From CAYXAA01 sp964462985 (GTDB lineage Bacteria; Pseudomonadota; Alphaproteobacteria; Rhizobiales; Stappiaceae), in the NCBI GenBank assembly GCA_964462985.1, contig CAYXAA010000035.1, positions 1 through 47,386 of the forward strand: a stretch of 47,386 nucleotides of DNA, read 5' to 3'. The notes under the pieces were generated by a model. That model made no database searches. It worked only from the letters and a program-made list of their open reading frames with translations, and was not told the DNA's origin. This document shows, one piece after another, positions 8,024-15,776 of this stretch (its first letter is position 1; each line of letters opens with the position of its first letter). The position numbers and the translations under genes were made by a program.

Positions 8024-9274
8024 CTACCCGTCGAGACCGTATAGCGAATGCAGAGTCCGCACCGCAAGTTCAGTGTAGGCCGAATCGATCAGCACCGAGA
8101 TCTTGATCTCTGAGGTGGTGATGGCGCGGATGTTGATCCCCTTGTCCGCCAAGCCGCGGAAGCACTGGGCCGCGATGCCGGCATGGCTGCGCATGCCTAT
8201 GCCGATCACGGAGACCTTGACGACGTCCTTTGCGCCTTCGATTGCCTCGTAGCCTATGGCAGCGGCCTGATCCTGGAGCACCTTCATCGCACGGTCGTAC
8301 TCGGCTTCCGGGACGGTGAAGGTAATGTCGGTGGTCTTCCCGTCGGGGGAAATGTTCTGGACGATCATGTCCACGTTGATATTGGCGTCGGCGAGCGGGC
8401 CGAACACGGCGCTGGCCACACCCGGCTTGTCCGCGACATTGCGGATGGAAATCTGCGCTTCGTCCTTGGCAAAGGCGATTCCGGTGACGACTTGCTGTTC
8501 CACGATCTCGTCCTCGTCGCAGATGAGAGTGCCCGGAGGCAGATCGCCCGCGCCCTGCGGCAGCGCATCCGGGTCGTCGAAGCTGGAGCGGACGAACGTC
8601 CGCACGCCGTGAACCATCGCCAGCTCGACAGAGCGCACCTGGAGCACCTTGGCGCCGAGCGATGCCATCTCCAGCATCTCTTCGAACGCAACGCGCTCGA
8701 GCCGCCGGGCCTTGGGCACGATCCGTGGGTCGGTGGTGTAGACGCCGTCGACGTCAGTATAGATGTCACAGCGATCGGCCCTTACGGCGGCGGCAATCGC
8801 CACGGCGCTGGTATCGGAGCCGCCACGGCCAAGCGTCGAGATCCGGTTGTCCGGCGCCAAGCCCTGAAACCCCGCGACCACCGCGACCTGACCCTGCTTG
8901 AGTCGCTCGATAAGACGCTCGCCGTTGATGTCAGTAATCCGCGCCGCGCCGTGTGCGCCGTCGGTATGGATCGGAATTTGCCAGCCCTGCCAGGACCGGG
9001 CATCGACCCCCATCTCCTGCAACGTGATGGCGAGAAGCCCACTCGTCACCTGCTCGCCCGAGGCGACAACCGCGTCATACTCACGAGCGTCGTGCAGCAT
9101 CGAGGCGTCGCGGCAGTAGCCGACAAGTGTGTTGGTCTGTCCCGCCATGGCCGAGACGACGACCGCGACCTCGTGGCCGGCAACGACCTCACGTTTGACG
9201 TGGCGCGCAACGTTGCGAATGCGCTCCAGATTGGCGACGGAGGTTCCGCCGAACTTGAGGACGAGTCGGGCCAT
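8024..9274 (-). CDS. lysC: Aspartate kinase
   Basis: Aspartokinase phosphorylates L-aspartate, the first step towards lysine, threonine, methionine and diaminopimelate. The 416-residue protein opens with the amino-acid-kinase signature KFGGTSVANLERIRNVA. It carries the catalytic-domain segments GRGGSDTSAVAIAAA and CDIYTDVDGVYTTDPR. It ends in two ACT regulatory domains (ISIRNVADKPGVASAVF and VKVSVIGIGMRSHAGIAAQCF), the layout of lysine/threonine-inhibited monofunctional enzymes. A longer frame reaches 9361, but the ATG at 9274 begins exactly at the conserved MARLVLKFGG. The Shine-Dalgarno is weak. ubiG diverges from the other side of a 154-base promoter region. Confidence 0.96.
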   Translation of the reverse strand: MARLVLKFGGTSVANLERIRNVARHVKREVVAGHEVAVVVSAMAGQTNTLVGYCRDASMLHDAREYDAVVASGEQVTSGLLAITLQEMGVDARSWQGWQIPIHTDGAHGAARITDINGERLIERLKQGQVAVVAGFQGLAPDNRISTLGRGGSDTSAVAIAAAVRADRCDIYTDVDGVYTTDPRIVPKARRLERVAFEEMLEMASLGAKVLQVRSVELAMVHGVRTFVRSSFDDPDALPQGAGDLPPGTLICDEDEIVEQQVVTGIAFAKDEAQISIRNVADKPGVASAVFGPLADANINVDMIVQNISPDGKTTDITFTVPEAEYDRAMKVLQDQAAAIGYEAIEGAKDVVKVSVIGIGMRSHAGIAAQCFRGLADKGINIRAITTSEIKISVLIDSAYTELAVRTLHSLYGLDG

Positions 9275-9370
9275 CGTGACCGTGGGTGTTGCTGCGGCAA
9301 TGTCCCGGCGACGCCGGGCGGATCGGGCGGTATCCATATAGATTGCGCCGTCCGGCCGCAACTGCCGTCC

Positions 9371-9400
9371 TTGACAAAGCAGGGCCGACCGTTGACCAAC
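9371..9400 (+). promoter_or_regulatory. Candidate promoter of ubiG
   Basis: A consensus -35 hexamer TTGACA (9371-9376) lies 52 bases before the ubiG start. The -10 at the expected spacing (ACCAAC region, 9395-9400) is a poor match, so only the -35 supports this call. Confidence 0.3.
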
Positions 9401-9428
9401 AATGTGTCGTCACGAGGAGAATGCCGCC

Positions 9429-10187
9429 ATGACCGTTCGGCCAGAAAATCGGATCTCGGGTACGGTCGACGAGGCGGAGGTCGCTCGCTTCTCGGCCTTG
9501 GCAGCACAGTGGTGGGATCCTACTGGCAAGTTCAAGCCGCTGCACAAGTTCAATCCGGTCCGCCTCGGCTACATCAAGGAGCAGGTGTGTGCCCGGTTCG
9601 GCCGTGACCCGAGGGCGCCCGGTGCGTTCGTCGGTCTGCGATTGCTCGACATCGGTTGCGGAGGCGGCCTGCTCTGTGAGCCCATGGCCCGACTCGGTGC
9701 CGAGGTGGTGGGGGCTGACGCCTCGGCGACCAATATCGAGGTGGCCCGGATCCACGCCGCCGCCTCGGGGCTTGAGGTCGACTATCGGGCGACGACCGCT
9801 GAGGCGCTGGCCGAAGCCGGCGAAAGCTTCGACGTCATTCTCAACATGGAGGTGGTCGAGCACGTCGCCGATGTGCCGCTCTATCTCGCGGCCTGCGCCA
9901 AGATGGTCCGACCGGGCGGGCTGATGATCGTCGCTACGATCAACCGCACGCCGAAGGCCTACGCGCTGGCGATCGTCGGCGCCGAGATGGTGCTGCGCTG
10001 GCTGCCACGCGGCACGCACAGCTACGAAAAGCTGGTGACGCCTGGAGAGCTAGAGAGGCCGCTCACCGCGGCCGGGCTCAACGTCCTCGACCGGACCGGG
10101 GTGAGCTACCATCCGCTTGCCGATGAATGGCGCCGATCCCGGGATCTCGACGTCAACTACATGGTGGCGTTCGGCCGACCTCGATGA
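9429..10187 (+). CDS. ubiG: Ubiquinone biosynthesis O-methyltransferase
   Basis: UbiG carries out both O-methylations in ubiquinone synthesis (2-polyprenyl-6-hydroxyphenol and 3-demethylubiquinol), using S-adenosylmethionine at the membrane surface. The 252-residue protein has the family's opening AEVARFSALAAQWWDPTGKFKPLHKFNPVR. Its SAM-binding motif I is LLDIGCGGGLLCEPMARLGA, followed by GADAS, and motif post-II is ILNMEVVEHVAD. An in-frame ATG lies 9 codons upstream at 9402, but GAGGAG lies 9 bases before the ATG at 9429. lysC is divergent; the alpha/beta hydrolase starts 34 bases downstream and may share the transcript. Confidence 0.96.
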   Translation: MTVRPENRISGTVDEAEVARFSALAAQWWDPTGKFKPLHKFNPVRLGYIKEQVCARFGRDPRAPGAFVGLRLLDIGCGGGLLCEPMARLGAEVVGADASATNIEVARIHAAASGLEVDYRATTAEALAEAGESFDVILNMEVVEHVADVPLYLAACAKMVRPGGLMIVATINRTPKAYALAIVGAEMVLRWLPRGTHSYEKLVTPGELERPLTAAGLNVLDRTGVSYHPLADEWRRSRDLDVNYMVAFGRPR

Positions 10188-10221
10188 CGGCTGACGAACA
10201 ACGTGAACTGCGGAGGGTTTT

Positions 10222-10911
10222 ATGGAGCCGATCGTGTTCGTGCCCGGGTTGTTATGCACCGAGACGCTGTTCGCGCCGCAGATCGTGGCCTTCGCCGACC
10301 GTCCGCTCATGGTCGCCGATCATCGCCGGCACAACGCGATTCGCGAAATCGCAGGGGCCGTTCTCGAAGAGGCGCCGGATCGTTTCGCTCTCGCCGGACT
10401 TTCGATGGGTGGCTATGTGGCACTCGAAATCATTCGGCTTGCTCCAGAGCGGGTGAGTCGCCTGGCGCTGCTGAACACCACGGCACGGCCGGACACACCG
10501 GAACAGACTGCCCGCCGCAAAGAACTGATCGAGGCGGCGAAGACCGGCCATTTCGACACCGTTGGGCCGGCGCTCTTTCCCACTTTCGTGCACGAGAACC
10601 GGGCTGAGGACGCCGAGCTCCGCCAGACTGTTCTCGATATGGCGGCCGAGACCGGTCCCGACGCTTTCGTGCGCCAGCAGACCGCGATCATGAACCGCGA
10701 TGATGCCCGGGCAAGACTGCCAGAGATTGCCTGCCCGACCCTCGTAATCGTCGGCGACGGTGATCGTCTGACGCCGCCGGATCGGGCCGAGGAGATGCAT
10801 CAGGCAATTCCCGGCAGCCGCCTCGATGTCATCTCCAACTGCGGGCACCTATCGACGCTGGAGCAGCCGGAGGCCCTGATTGCGTCCTTGACCGGGTGGC
10901 TGAACAGCTGA
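10222..10911 (+). CDS. Alpha/beta hydrolase
   Basis: A 229-residue alpha/beta-fold hydrolase whose substrate I cannot name. It shows an HG-type oxyanion region replaced by FVPGLLCTETLF, the nucleophile elbow GLSMGG with the catalytic serine, an acid segment VIVGDGDRLTPP, and the catalytic histidine in NCGHLSTLEQPE. There is no signal peptide, so it should act in the cytoplasm. The start at 10222 has GGAGGG just upstream. It lies 34 bases after ubiG on the same strand and convergent with phaC, 62 bases away. A role in PHA or acyl-ester turnover is conceivable from position only. Confidence 0.85.
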   Translation: MEPIVFVPGLLCTETLFAPQIVAFADRPLMVADHRRHNAIREIAGAVLEEAPDRFALAGLSMGGYVALEIIRLAPERVSRLALLNTTARPDTPEQTARRKELIEAAKTGHFDTVGPALFPTFVHENRAEDAELRQTVLDMAAETGPDAFVRQQTAIMNRDDARARLPEIACPTLVIVGDGDRLTPPDRAEEMHQAIPGSRLDVISNCGHLSTLEQPEALIASLTGWLNS

Positions 10912-10973
10912 AACCCCTACGCCCAATTCCAATTCGGTTCCCTTCGGGGCCCCTTCTGCGCGGTCCCGGATGC

Positions 10974-12800
10974 TTACTTCATATGGACGTAGCGTCCGGG
11001 GGCATCATCGAGGATCGGATATCCCGCCTCGGTCAGGCCGACAGCCGGTGGTGGCACCGGGGCACCGGAATGCTGGTCCAGCCAAGCGACCCAAGCCGTC
11101 CACCATGACCCCTCGGCCTCGGTCGCCCGGGAGAGGAAGCCTTCCGGATCGAGATGGCCCTCGTGCGGCGGCTTGATCAGCATGCGGTATCTTCGGTTCT
11201 TGCGGCCGGGTTCGCTGACGATCCCGGCGTTATGGCCGCCCCTGGTGAGGACGAAGGTTACCTCGCTGTCCGCTAGATGGGTGATCTTGAACACGGAGCG
11301 CCAGGGCGCGACGTGGTCCGTCTCGGTGCCGACGGCGAAAATTGGGACGGTAATGTCCTCGACAGATACGGCGGCGCCATCGACCCGGTAGCGGCCTTCC
11401 GCGAAATCGTTCTGCAGGAACAGGCGGTTGAGGTATTCCGAATGCATTCGGTACGGCATGCGGGTCTGGTCGGCGTTCCAGGCCATCAGGTCGAACATTG
11501 GCGTCCTCTCGCCCATCAAATATTCGTTGATTACCTTGGACCAGATCAGATCGTTGGAGCGCAGGAGCTGGAATGCGCCGGCCATCTGACGGGTATCGAG
11601 AAAGCCCTGCTCCCACATCATGTCTTCCAGGAAGGTTACCTGGGACTTGTCGATGAAAAGCGTGAGCTCGCCTGCCTCGGTAAAGTCGACCTGGGCGGCG
11701 AATAGCGAGAGCGAAGCGATCCGCTGGTCCCGGTCGCGCGCGAGTGCGGCGGCGACGATGGCGAGCAGGGTGCCGCCGAGGCAATAGCCGGTCATGTGCG
11801 CCCGCGGCGCCCCGGTGATCGCGAGCGCGGCACGCAGCGCCTCGATGACGCCGAGCTCGCGATAGTCGTCCATGCCGAGGTCTCGGTCCTCCGGGCCGGG
11901 ATTGCGCCAGGAAATCATGAAGACAGTGTAGCCCTCACCCACGAGATAGCGCACCAGCGAGTTCTTCGGCGACAGGTCAAGAATGTAGTACTTCATGATC
12001 CAGGCCGGGACGATCACCACCGGTTCTGGCCGCACCGTCCCGGTGGTCGGCTCGTATTGAATAAGCTCGATCAAGCGGTTGCGGTAAACAACCTTGCCGG
12101 GCGTGACGGCCACCGTCTTCCCGGGCTGGAAATCCTCGGCTCCGGCCGGTGGCTTGCCGCCGAGAGTCCGGTCGACGTCCTCTATGAAATTCAGGAACCC
12201 TTGGACGAAATTGAGCCCGCCGCTGCGCAAGGTCTGCTCGATAACTGCCGGATTGCTCCAGGGAAAATTGGACGGCGAAACGACGTCGAGCAGCTGGCGG
12301 GTGGTGAACTCCACCACCTTCTCATGATGCGGCGAGACGCCGCGGATTCCGGTCGTCGCGTTGTGCCACCACTGCTGATGCAGCAAGAAGGCCTGCGAGA
12401 CCACGTTGAACGGGAACTGCGACCAGCCGGGGTGGTCAAAGCGCCGATCCTGAGCCAGCGGCTCAATACAATCCTTGCACTGGCCACCGCTCAGGGCGAC
12501 CTCGGCCAGATAGCGCGATAGCCGCATCCCCTTGCGCGCCGCCTTCTCGACGAGGTTGATCTGCTTGCCCGGCGAGCCGACGAGATGGCTGTACCAGTCG
12601 AAATAGGCTTGGGCCAGCGCCATCGGCGAAATGCCCGCCGTTAACCTGGCAACCCCCGCGCGATAGGCCCGGTCGACGACCTCTGCGACGGCCCGCACGG
12701 AATAGCTGTCGGCTTTGTCGAAGGTCGGCGCCGGATATGGCTCATTTCGGACAGCCGGATTGTGCGCCGGCACAGCGGCAGGAAGAGATTGAGGCTTCAT
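10974..12800 (-). CDS. phaC: Class I-type poly(3-hydroxyalkanoate) synthase
   Basis: PhaC polymerises hydroxyacyl-CoA into storage polyester at the granule surface. The 608-residue protein has the N-terminal synthase domain (about 75-240, with HPGWSQFPFNVVSQAFLL and SPSNFPWSNP) and a C-terminal alpha/beta-hydrolase domain. The lipase-like box GYCLGG gives nucleophile Cys340; Asp495 (GTETDHVAPW) and His523 (RGGHNAG) complete the triad. The Asp-to-His spacing of 28 equals that of the Cupriavidus enzyme (Asp480, His508). The single long chain fits class I rather than the two-subunit classes III and IV. No thiolase or reductase (phaA, phaB) is nearby; a phasin gene is divergent across the upstream control region. 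Confidence 0.95.
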   Translation of the reverse strand: MKPQSLPAAVPAHNPAVRNEPYPAPTFDKADSYSVRAVAEVVDRAYRAGVARLTAGISPMALAQAYFDWYSHLVGSPGKQINLVEKAARKGMRLSRYLAEVALSGGQCKDCIEPLAQDRRFDHPGWSQFPFNVVSQAFLLHQQWWHNATTGIRGVSPHHEKVVEFTTRQLLDVVSPSNFPWSNPAVIEQTLRSGGLNFVQGFLNFIEDVDRTLGGKPPAGAEDFQPGKTVAVTPGKVVYRNRLIELIQYEPTTGTVRPEPVVIVPAWIMKYYILDLSPKNSLVRYLVGEGYTVFMISWRNPGPEDRDLGMDDYRELGVIEALRAALAITGAPRAHMTGYCLGGTLLAIVAAALARDRDQRIASLSLFAAQVDFTEAGELTLFIDKSQVTFLEDMMWEQGFLDTRQMAGAFQLLRSNDLIWSKVINEYLMGERTPMFDLMAWNADQTRMPYRMHSEYLNRLFLQNDFAEGRYRVDGAAVSVEDITVPIFAVGTETDHVAPWRSVFKITHLADSEVTFVLTRGGHNAGIVSEPGRKNRRYRMLIKPPHEGHLDPEGFLSRATEAEGSWWTAWVAWLDQHSGAPVPPPAVGLTEAGYPILDDAPGRYVHMK

Positions 12801-12932
12801 CGCGGTACTCCGGGATCACATTGCGACCAGGACGGCACAGGGACGGGCTGAAGCGGACCGCATCGAGCGCGCCAGAAATCATCGGGCACGAAGGTGTCTG
12901 CCTTGATTGCGACCTTTTGGGGCGCGGCGGCC

Positions 12933-12977
12933 GACATGAGTGTCGCTGCAATTCGCACCGCAGCAATGACTCATGTC
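12933..12977. repeat. Nested inverted repeat, candidate operator of phaC/phasin
   Basis: GACATGAGT (12933-12941) is the exact reverse complement of ACTCATGTC (12969-12977). Inside, GCTGC (12945-12949) pairs with GCAGC (12960-12964). The inner arms resemble CTGC...GCAG half-sites reported for the PHA regulator PhaR, but the spacing here is about 10 rather than 3-4 bases, so PhaR binding is only a suggestion. Confidence 0.55.
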
Positions 12978-12979
12978 AA
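12951..12979 (-). promoter_or_regulatory. Candidate phaC promoter inside the inverted repeat
   Basis: On the minus strand a perfect -35 TTGACA (12974-12979) is followed after 17 bases by GCGAAT (12951-12956). The -10 is weak. The hexamers overlap both arms of the nested inverted repeat, which is the layout expected of a repressor site. Confidence 0.4.
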
Positions 12980-13242
12980 TTCAGTACCACATCGATCTGA
13001 TGTAGTGTTTCTCATGGGCCGCCTGAAGCCATGCCTTCGGCGGAAAAGAGAAGCGGTCGACAATACGATCGCCGATCCGGGAAAGAACGCTCCGCATTGT
13101 GGCGGATGCGCTGTGTTTGAGTCTTCGAGAACGTGATCGCCTCTGCCGTGCAGGCCCAACGATCCTTTGCGCGCGGTGGGCAGACACCAATCGCGGCACG
13201 ACAACCCCGGCTCGACTGCATTTTCGACAAGGAGGCTGTTCG

Positions 13243-13743
13243 ATGTTCAACGTCTTCAAAAACGCGACCGCGTTCAACGCGCTGCTGATGCCGCCGTTCC
13301 TCGCCAAAGCCTGGCACGATTGGCAGTGGGCCGAACCAGCCGACCGCCTTGAGAACCAACTGACCTCTGGCCTCCTCGCCGCTCAGCGCAACGCTCTGGC
13401 GCGGTGGGACAAGATGATCGATTGCCAGCTGGAGTTTGTGAGACGGCGGCTTCACGCCGACTTCGAATGCGCCGAAGCCATGACGCAAATTGGCGGGCCA
13501 AAGCAGGTGCTGGAACTTTCCGCGGATTTCTGGAAGCAGGCGCTCGACGACTATCGCGATCAGGCGGAAACGATCGCTGCGCTGGTGCGCGAGAGTGTGG
13601 ACGACCAGATCAGCGAGGCCAGCAAGCTCGCCGAGACCACCGGGGAAATTGTCGAGGGCTTGGAGGAGACGACGCAGGAGGCCGCAGAGCGCGCCAGAGC
13701 CAGGGCGGCTCCGACCGCAAGAGCCCGCGCAAGGGCCGCCTGA
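13243..13743 (+). CDS. Phasin family protein
   Basis: Phasins coat PHA granules and set their number and size. The 166-residue protein begins MFNVFKNATAFNALLMPPFL. Its amphipathic helical body (about 35-145) shows typical phasin features such as QRNALARWDKMIDCQLEFV and an ELSADFWKQALDDYRDQAETI segment. It ends in an Arg/Ala-rich tail (RARARAAPTARARARAA). No signal peptide is present. The ATG at 13243 has AAGGAGG at 7 bases. Position, divergent from phaC, supports the assignment. The tail resembles the basic Ala/Lys/Pro tails of granule proteins that also bind DNA, but with arginine in place of lysine. The precise phasin subtype is uncertain. Confidence 0.85.
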   Translation: MFNVFKNATAFNALLMPPFLAKAWHDWQWAEPADRLENQLTSGLLAAQRNALARWDKMIDCQLEFVRRRLHADFECAEAMTQIGGPKQVLELSADFWKQALDDYRDQAETIAALVRESVDDQISEASKLAETTGEIVEGLEETTQEAAERARARAAPTARARARAA

Positions 13744-13974
13744 GCATCAGGGCCGACTGCTCGGAACACCTCGTTCGCGGCTCAGGATGCAATGAGCGTG
13801 GCAGCGCGCGCCGGTCACGCGGCCCTGAGACGCTCACGCTCTTCCCGGCGCGAGGACTTACGGCCAGTAATACTCCGAGTAGGTCGATTTCACTGTCCCG
13901 CCGACACGCACTGAGATCCATGGCCGGCGCGTCCGATCTTTGCGGCACATCCGGCAACAGCGCGGTCTGTTCGC

Positions 13975-14469
13975 TCAGTTCCGATCTTCCGGTAGCACGG
14001 GAAGCGGGAGAACGGCGATGCCTTCGTCGATCAAGGCCGCGGCTTCTTCCGGCGAGGCCTGGCCGTAGATACCGCGCTGCTTGGCCTCGCCGTAATGGAT
14101 CTTGCGCGCCTCCTCCGGGAAGGCGGCACCGACGTCATCGGCAGTTTCACGAAGCTTTTGCCGGAGAGCACGAATCTGTTCGATCAGAGCCTGGCGGCCG
14201 GGATCGGCCAGCGCGAACCCGCCACGCGCTGCGGCTGGGGTTTCGGCACCTGCCGGACGTTCCGCCGTGTCTTGCAGTCGAGTGGCCTCCGCATCCCGCG
14301 TGCGCGATGGCGCCACGGCCGGTGCCATCAGTGCCTTGCTGACTTTGCTCGACCCGCAAGTCGGGCAAATGACCAGGCTGCGCGCCGCCTGGGCTTCGAA
14401 ATCCTCGGAATTGCGGAACCAGCCTTCGAAGCCGTGCCCGTGCTCACAGGCAAGCGCATAGCGGATCAC
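13975..14469 (-). CDS. DUF1178 family protein
   Basis: A 164-residue protein of a family of unknown function. It starts MIRYALACEHGHGFEGWFRNSEDF and has a zinc-ribbon-like set of cysteines (Cys8 and CPTC at about 35-38). A low-complexity Ala/Arg/Glu middle follows, then a conserved C-terminal part (EARKIHYGEAKQRGIYGQASPEEAAALIDEGI). The start is GTG, overlapping the stop of the upstream Nit-family gene (GTGA), so the two are translationally coupled. The pairing of DUF1178 with a Nit amidohydrolase, glutaredoxin and comF recurs in alphaproteobacteria. Zinc binding is inferred from the CxxC. Confidence 0.85.
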   Translation of the reverse strand: MIRYALACEHGHGFEGWFRNSEDFEAQAARSLVICPTCGSSKVSKALMAPAVAPSRTRDAEATRLQDTAERPAGAETPAAARGGFALADPGRQALIEQIRALRQKLRETADDVGAAFPEEARKIHYGEAKQRGIYGQASPEEAAALIDEGIAVLPLPVLPEDRN

Positions 14470-15317
14470 TGGACAGTCTCCACGGCGGTGTGATGCGTGA
14501 GGTCGAAGCTGCGTTCGTTAGCGATGGCCGGAATGCGCTGTCGGGACTCGGTCACCTTCGCGGGATCGATTTCAGCCAGCGCAAAGCCCGGCTCGTCATG
14601 GGCGAGCTCAGCGACGATCTCGCCCCAGGGCGCGACAATCAGGCTGTGGCCATAGGTCTCTCGGCCATCCTCGTGCACGCCCCCCTGAGCGGCAGAGACA
14701 ACATAGGCCCCGTTCTCGATCGCTCGCGCCCGCTGCAGCACGTGCCAATGCGCCCGACCGGTCTGCCGCGTAAAGGCAGCAGGGGCACTCAAGAGCCCGG
14801 CACCAGCACGTGCCTGGGTCCGGAAGATCGCCGGAAATCGGATGTCGTAACAGATCGCCACGCCCATGGTCAGCCAGGGCAGGTCGGCAAGCACCGTCTT
14901 GCGACCCGGCCGATAGGTTGCCGACTCGCGCCAGGATTCGCCGTTGGCCAAGTCGACGTCGAACATGTGGATCTTGTCATAGCGCGCTATGATCTTACCG
15001 TTCGGTGCGAATAAGAAGGCGCGATTGGCAACCGTGTTGTCGTCGACACGGATCGCCAGCGACCCGATGTGAAGCACGATCCCCAGCTCGCGCGCGAGCT
15101 CGGCAAAGGCCGCGACGGCGCGATCTTCCCCTTCCGGCGCGATCTTTGCCATGAGGTCCGCGCGGCTGCGCTCAAGGAGATGCGTCATCTCCGGCGTCTG
15201 GACGTAGTCGGCCCCGGCCTCGGCAGCCGCCCGCACCAGCGCGGAAACCTCCGCCACATTGGTATCGATGCAGCGGCATGAGCGGGTCTGGACGACGGCG
15301 GCAACGAACGAGGACAT
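14466..15317 (-). CDS. Nit-family carbon-nitrogen hydrolase (deaminated glutathione amidase-like)
   Basis: The nitrilase-fold catalytic triad is visible: Glu43 (TPEMTHLL), Lys115 (YDKIHMFDVD) and Cys156 (AICYDIRFP). The DKIHMFDVDLANGESWRES and TGRAHWHVLQRARAIENGAYVVSAAQ segments are typical of the Nit1/NIT branch, whose members hydrolyse deaminated glutathione, a metabolite-repair reaction. The 283 residues match the family length and there is no signal peptide. The adjacent glutaredoxin gene, whose product uses glutathione, fits a glutathione-related role. The start at 15317 has GAGGAG upstream. The final bases overlap the DUF1178 start. The exact substrate is inferred from subfamily motifs. 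Confidence 0.88.
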   Translation of the reverse strand: MSSFVAAVVQTRSCRCIDTNVAEVSALVRAAAEAGADYVQTPEMTHLLERSRADLMAKIAPEGEDRAVAAFAELARELGIVLHIGSLAIRVDDNTVANRAFLFAPNGKIIARYDKIHMFDVDLANGESWRESATYRPGRKTVLADLPWLTMGVAICYDIRFPAIFRTQARAGAGLLSAPAAFTRQTGRAHWHVLQRARAIENGAYVVSAAQGGVHEDGRETYGHSLIVAPWGEIVAELAHDEPGFALAEIDPAKVTESRQRIPAIANERSFDLTHHTAVETVQ

Positions 15318-15338
15318 GAACGAGGCTCCTCGAAACAG

Positions 15339-15596
15339 TTACTGTGCGAGCAGCGGGTCGAGCTTGCCGGCACGCTCCAGCGCATGCAGGTCATCGCAAC
15401 CGCCAACATGCTGGGCGTCGATGAAGATCTGCGGAAAGGTCGAGCGGCCGGCAGCCTTCTGGATCATCTCGCTGCGCCTGGCCGGATCACCGGTCGCATC
15501 GATCTCCTCATAGGACACGCCCTTGCTGTCCAGCAGCCACTTGGCCGCGGAGCAATAGCCGCAGAACTGCCGGGTGTAGATCACCACCTTCGCCAT
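15339..15596 (-). CDS. grxC: Glutaredoxin 3
   Basis: An 85-residue dithiol glutaredoxin reducing disulfides and glutathionylated proteins with glutathione. The active site CGYC is at residues 12-15 after VVIYTRQF. The cis-proline region TFPQIFI and the GGCDDLHALE glutathione-binding loop follow. Size and motifs are those of GrxC. It starts at the ATG at 15596, 180 bases downstream of comF and 21 bases before the Nit gene. A candidate promoter lies in the upstream gap. Confidence 0.95.
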   Translation of the reverse strand: MAKVVIYTRQFCGYCSAAKWLLDSKGVSYEEIDATGDPARRSEMIQKAAGRSTFPQIFIDAQHVGGCDDLHALERAGKLDPLLAQ

Positions 15597-15660
15597 CAGC
15601 TATCCTTGTACACTCCATGCCGCCCCAAATTCGTTAGACGGAACAGTGAGATTCTGTCGT

Positions 15661-15690
15661 TATATATTGGGGTTTCCGCAGGTGCGGCAA
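15661..15690 (-). promoter_or_regulatory. Candidate promoter of grxC
   Basis: On the minus strand TTGCCG (15685-15690), 18 bases, TATATA (15661-15666), within the only AT-rich stretch of the comF-grxC gap. It would start a transcript carrying grxC, the Nit gene and DUF1178. Confidence 0.4.
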
Positions 15691-15776
15691 GATCGAACGT
15701 TCCCCAACCCACTCCCGTCACACGTATCCCTTCTCGAGGAATGCAAACGCCCGTGTGGAGCAAAGACGAAACCCGC

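Larger units (their letters stand above)
12801..13242. other. Divergent control region between phaC and phasin gene
   Basis: This 442-base gap separates the two PHA genes. It holds a nested inverted repeat over a candidate phaC promoter (12933-12979) and a smaller inverted repeat ACATC-5-GATGT just beside it (about 12989-13003). The rest, nearer the phasin gene, shows no convincing frame or promoter. Confidence 0.6.

Noticed and set aside
5649..8078. 809-residue open frame on the + strand opposite ptsP
   Set aside because: Antisense shadow of ptsP; the composition (many His, Arg, Asp) is that of a reversed coding frame.
10920..10936. CCAATTCCAATTC shared in inverse orientation with 37867-37882
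   Set aside because: Only about 13 matching bases of simple sequence in two unrelated gaps; no wider repeat family is seen in the window.
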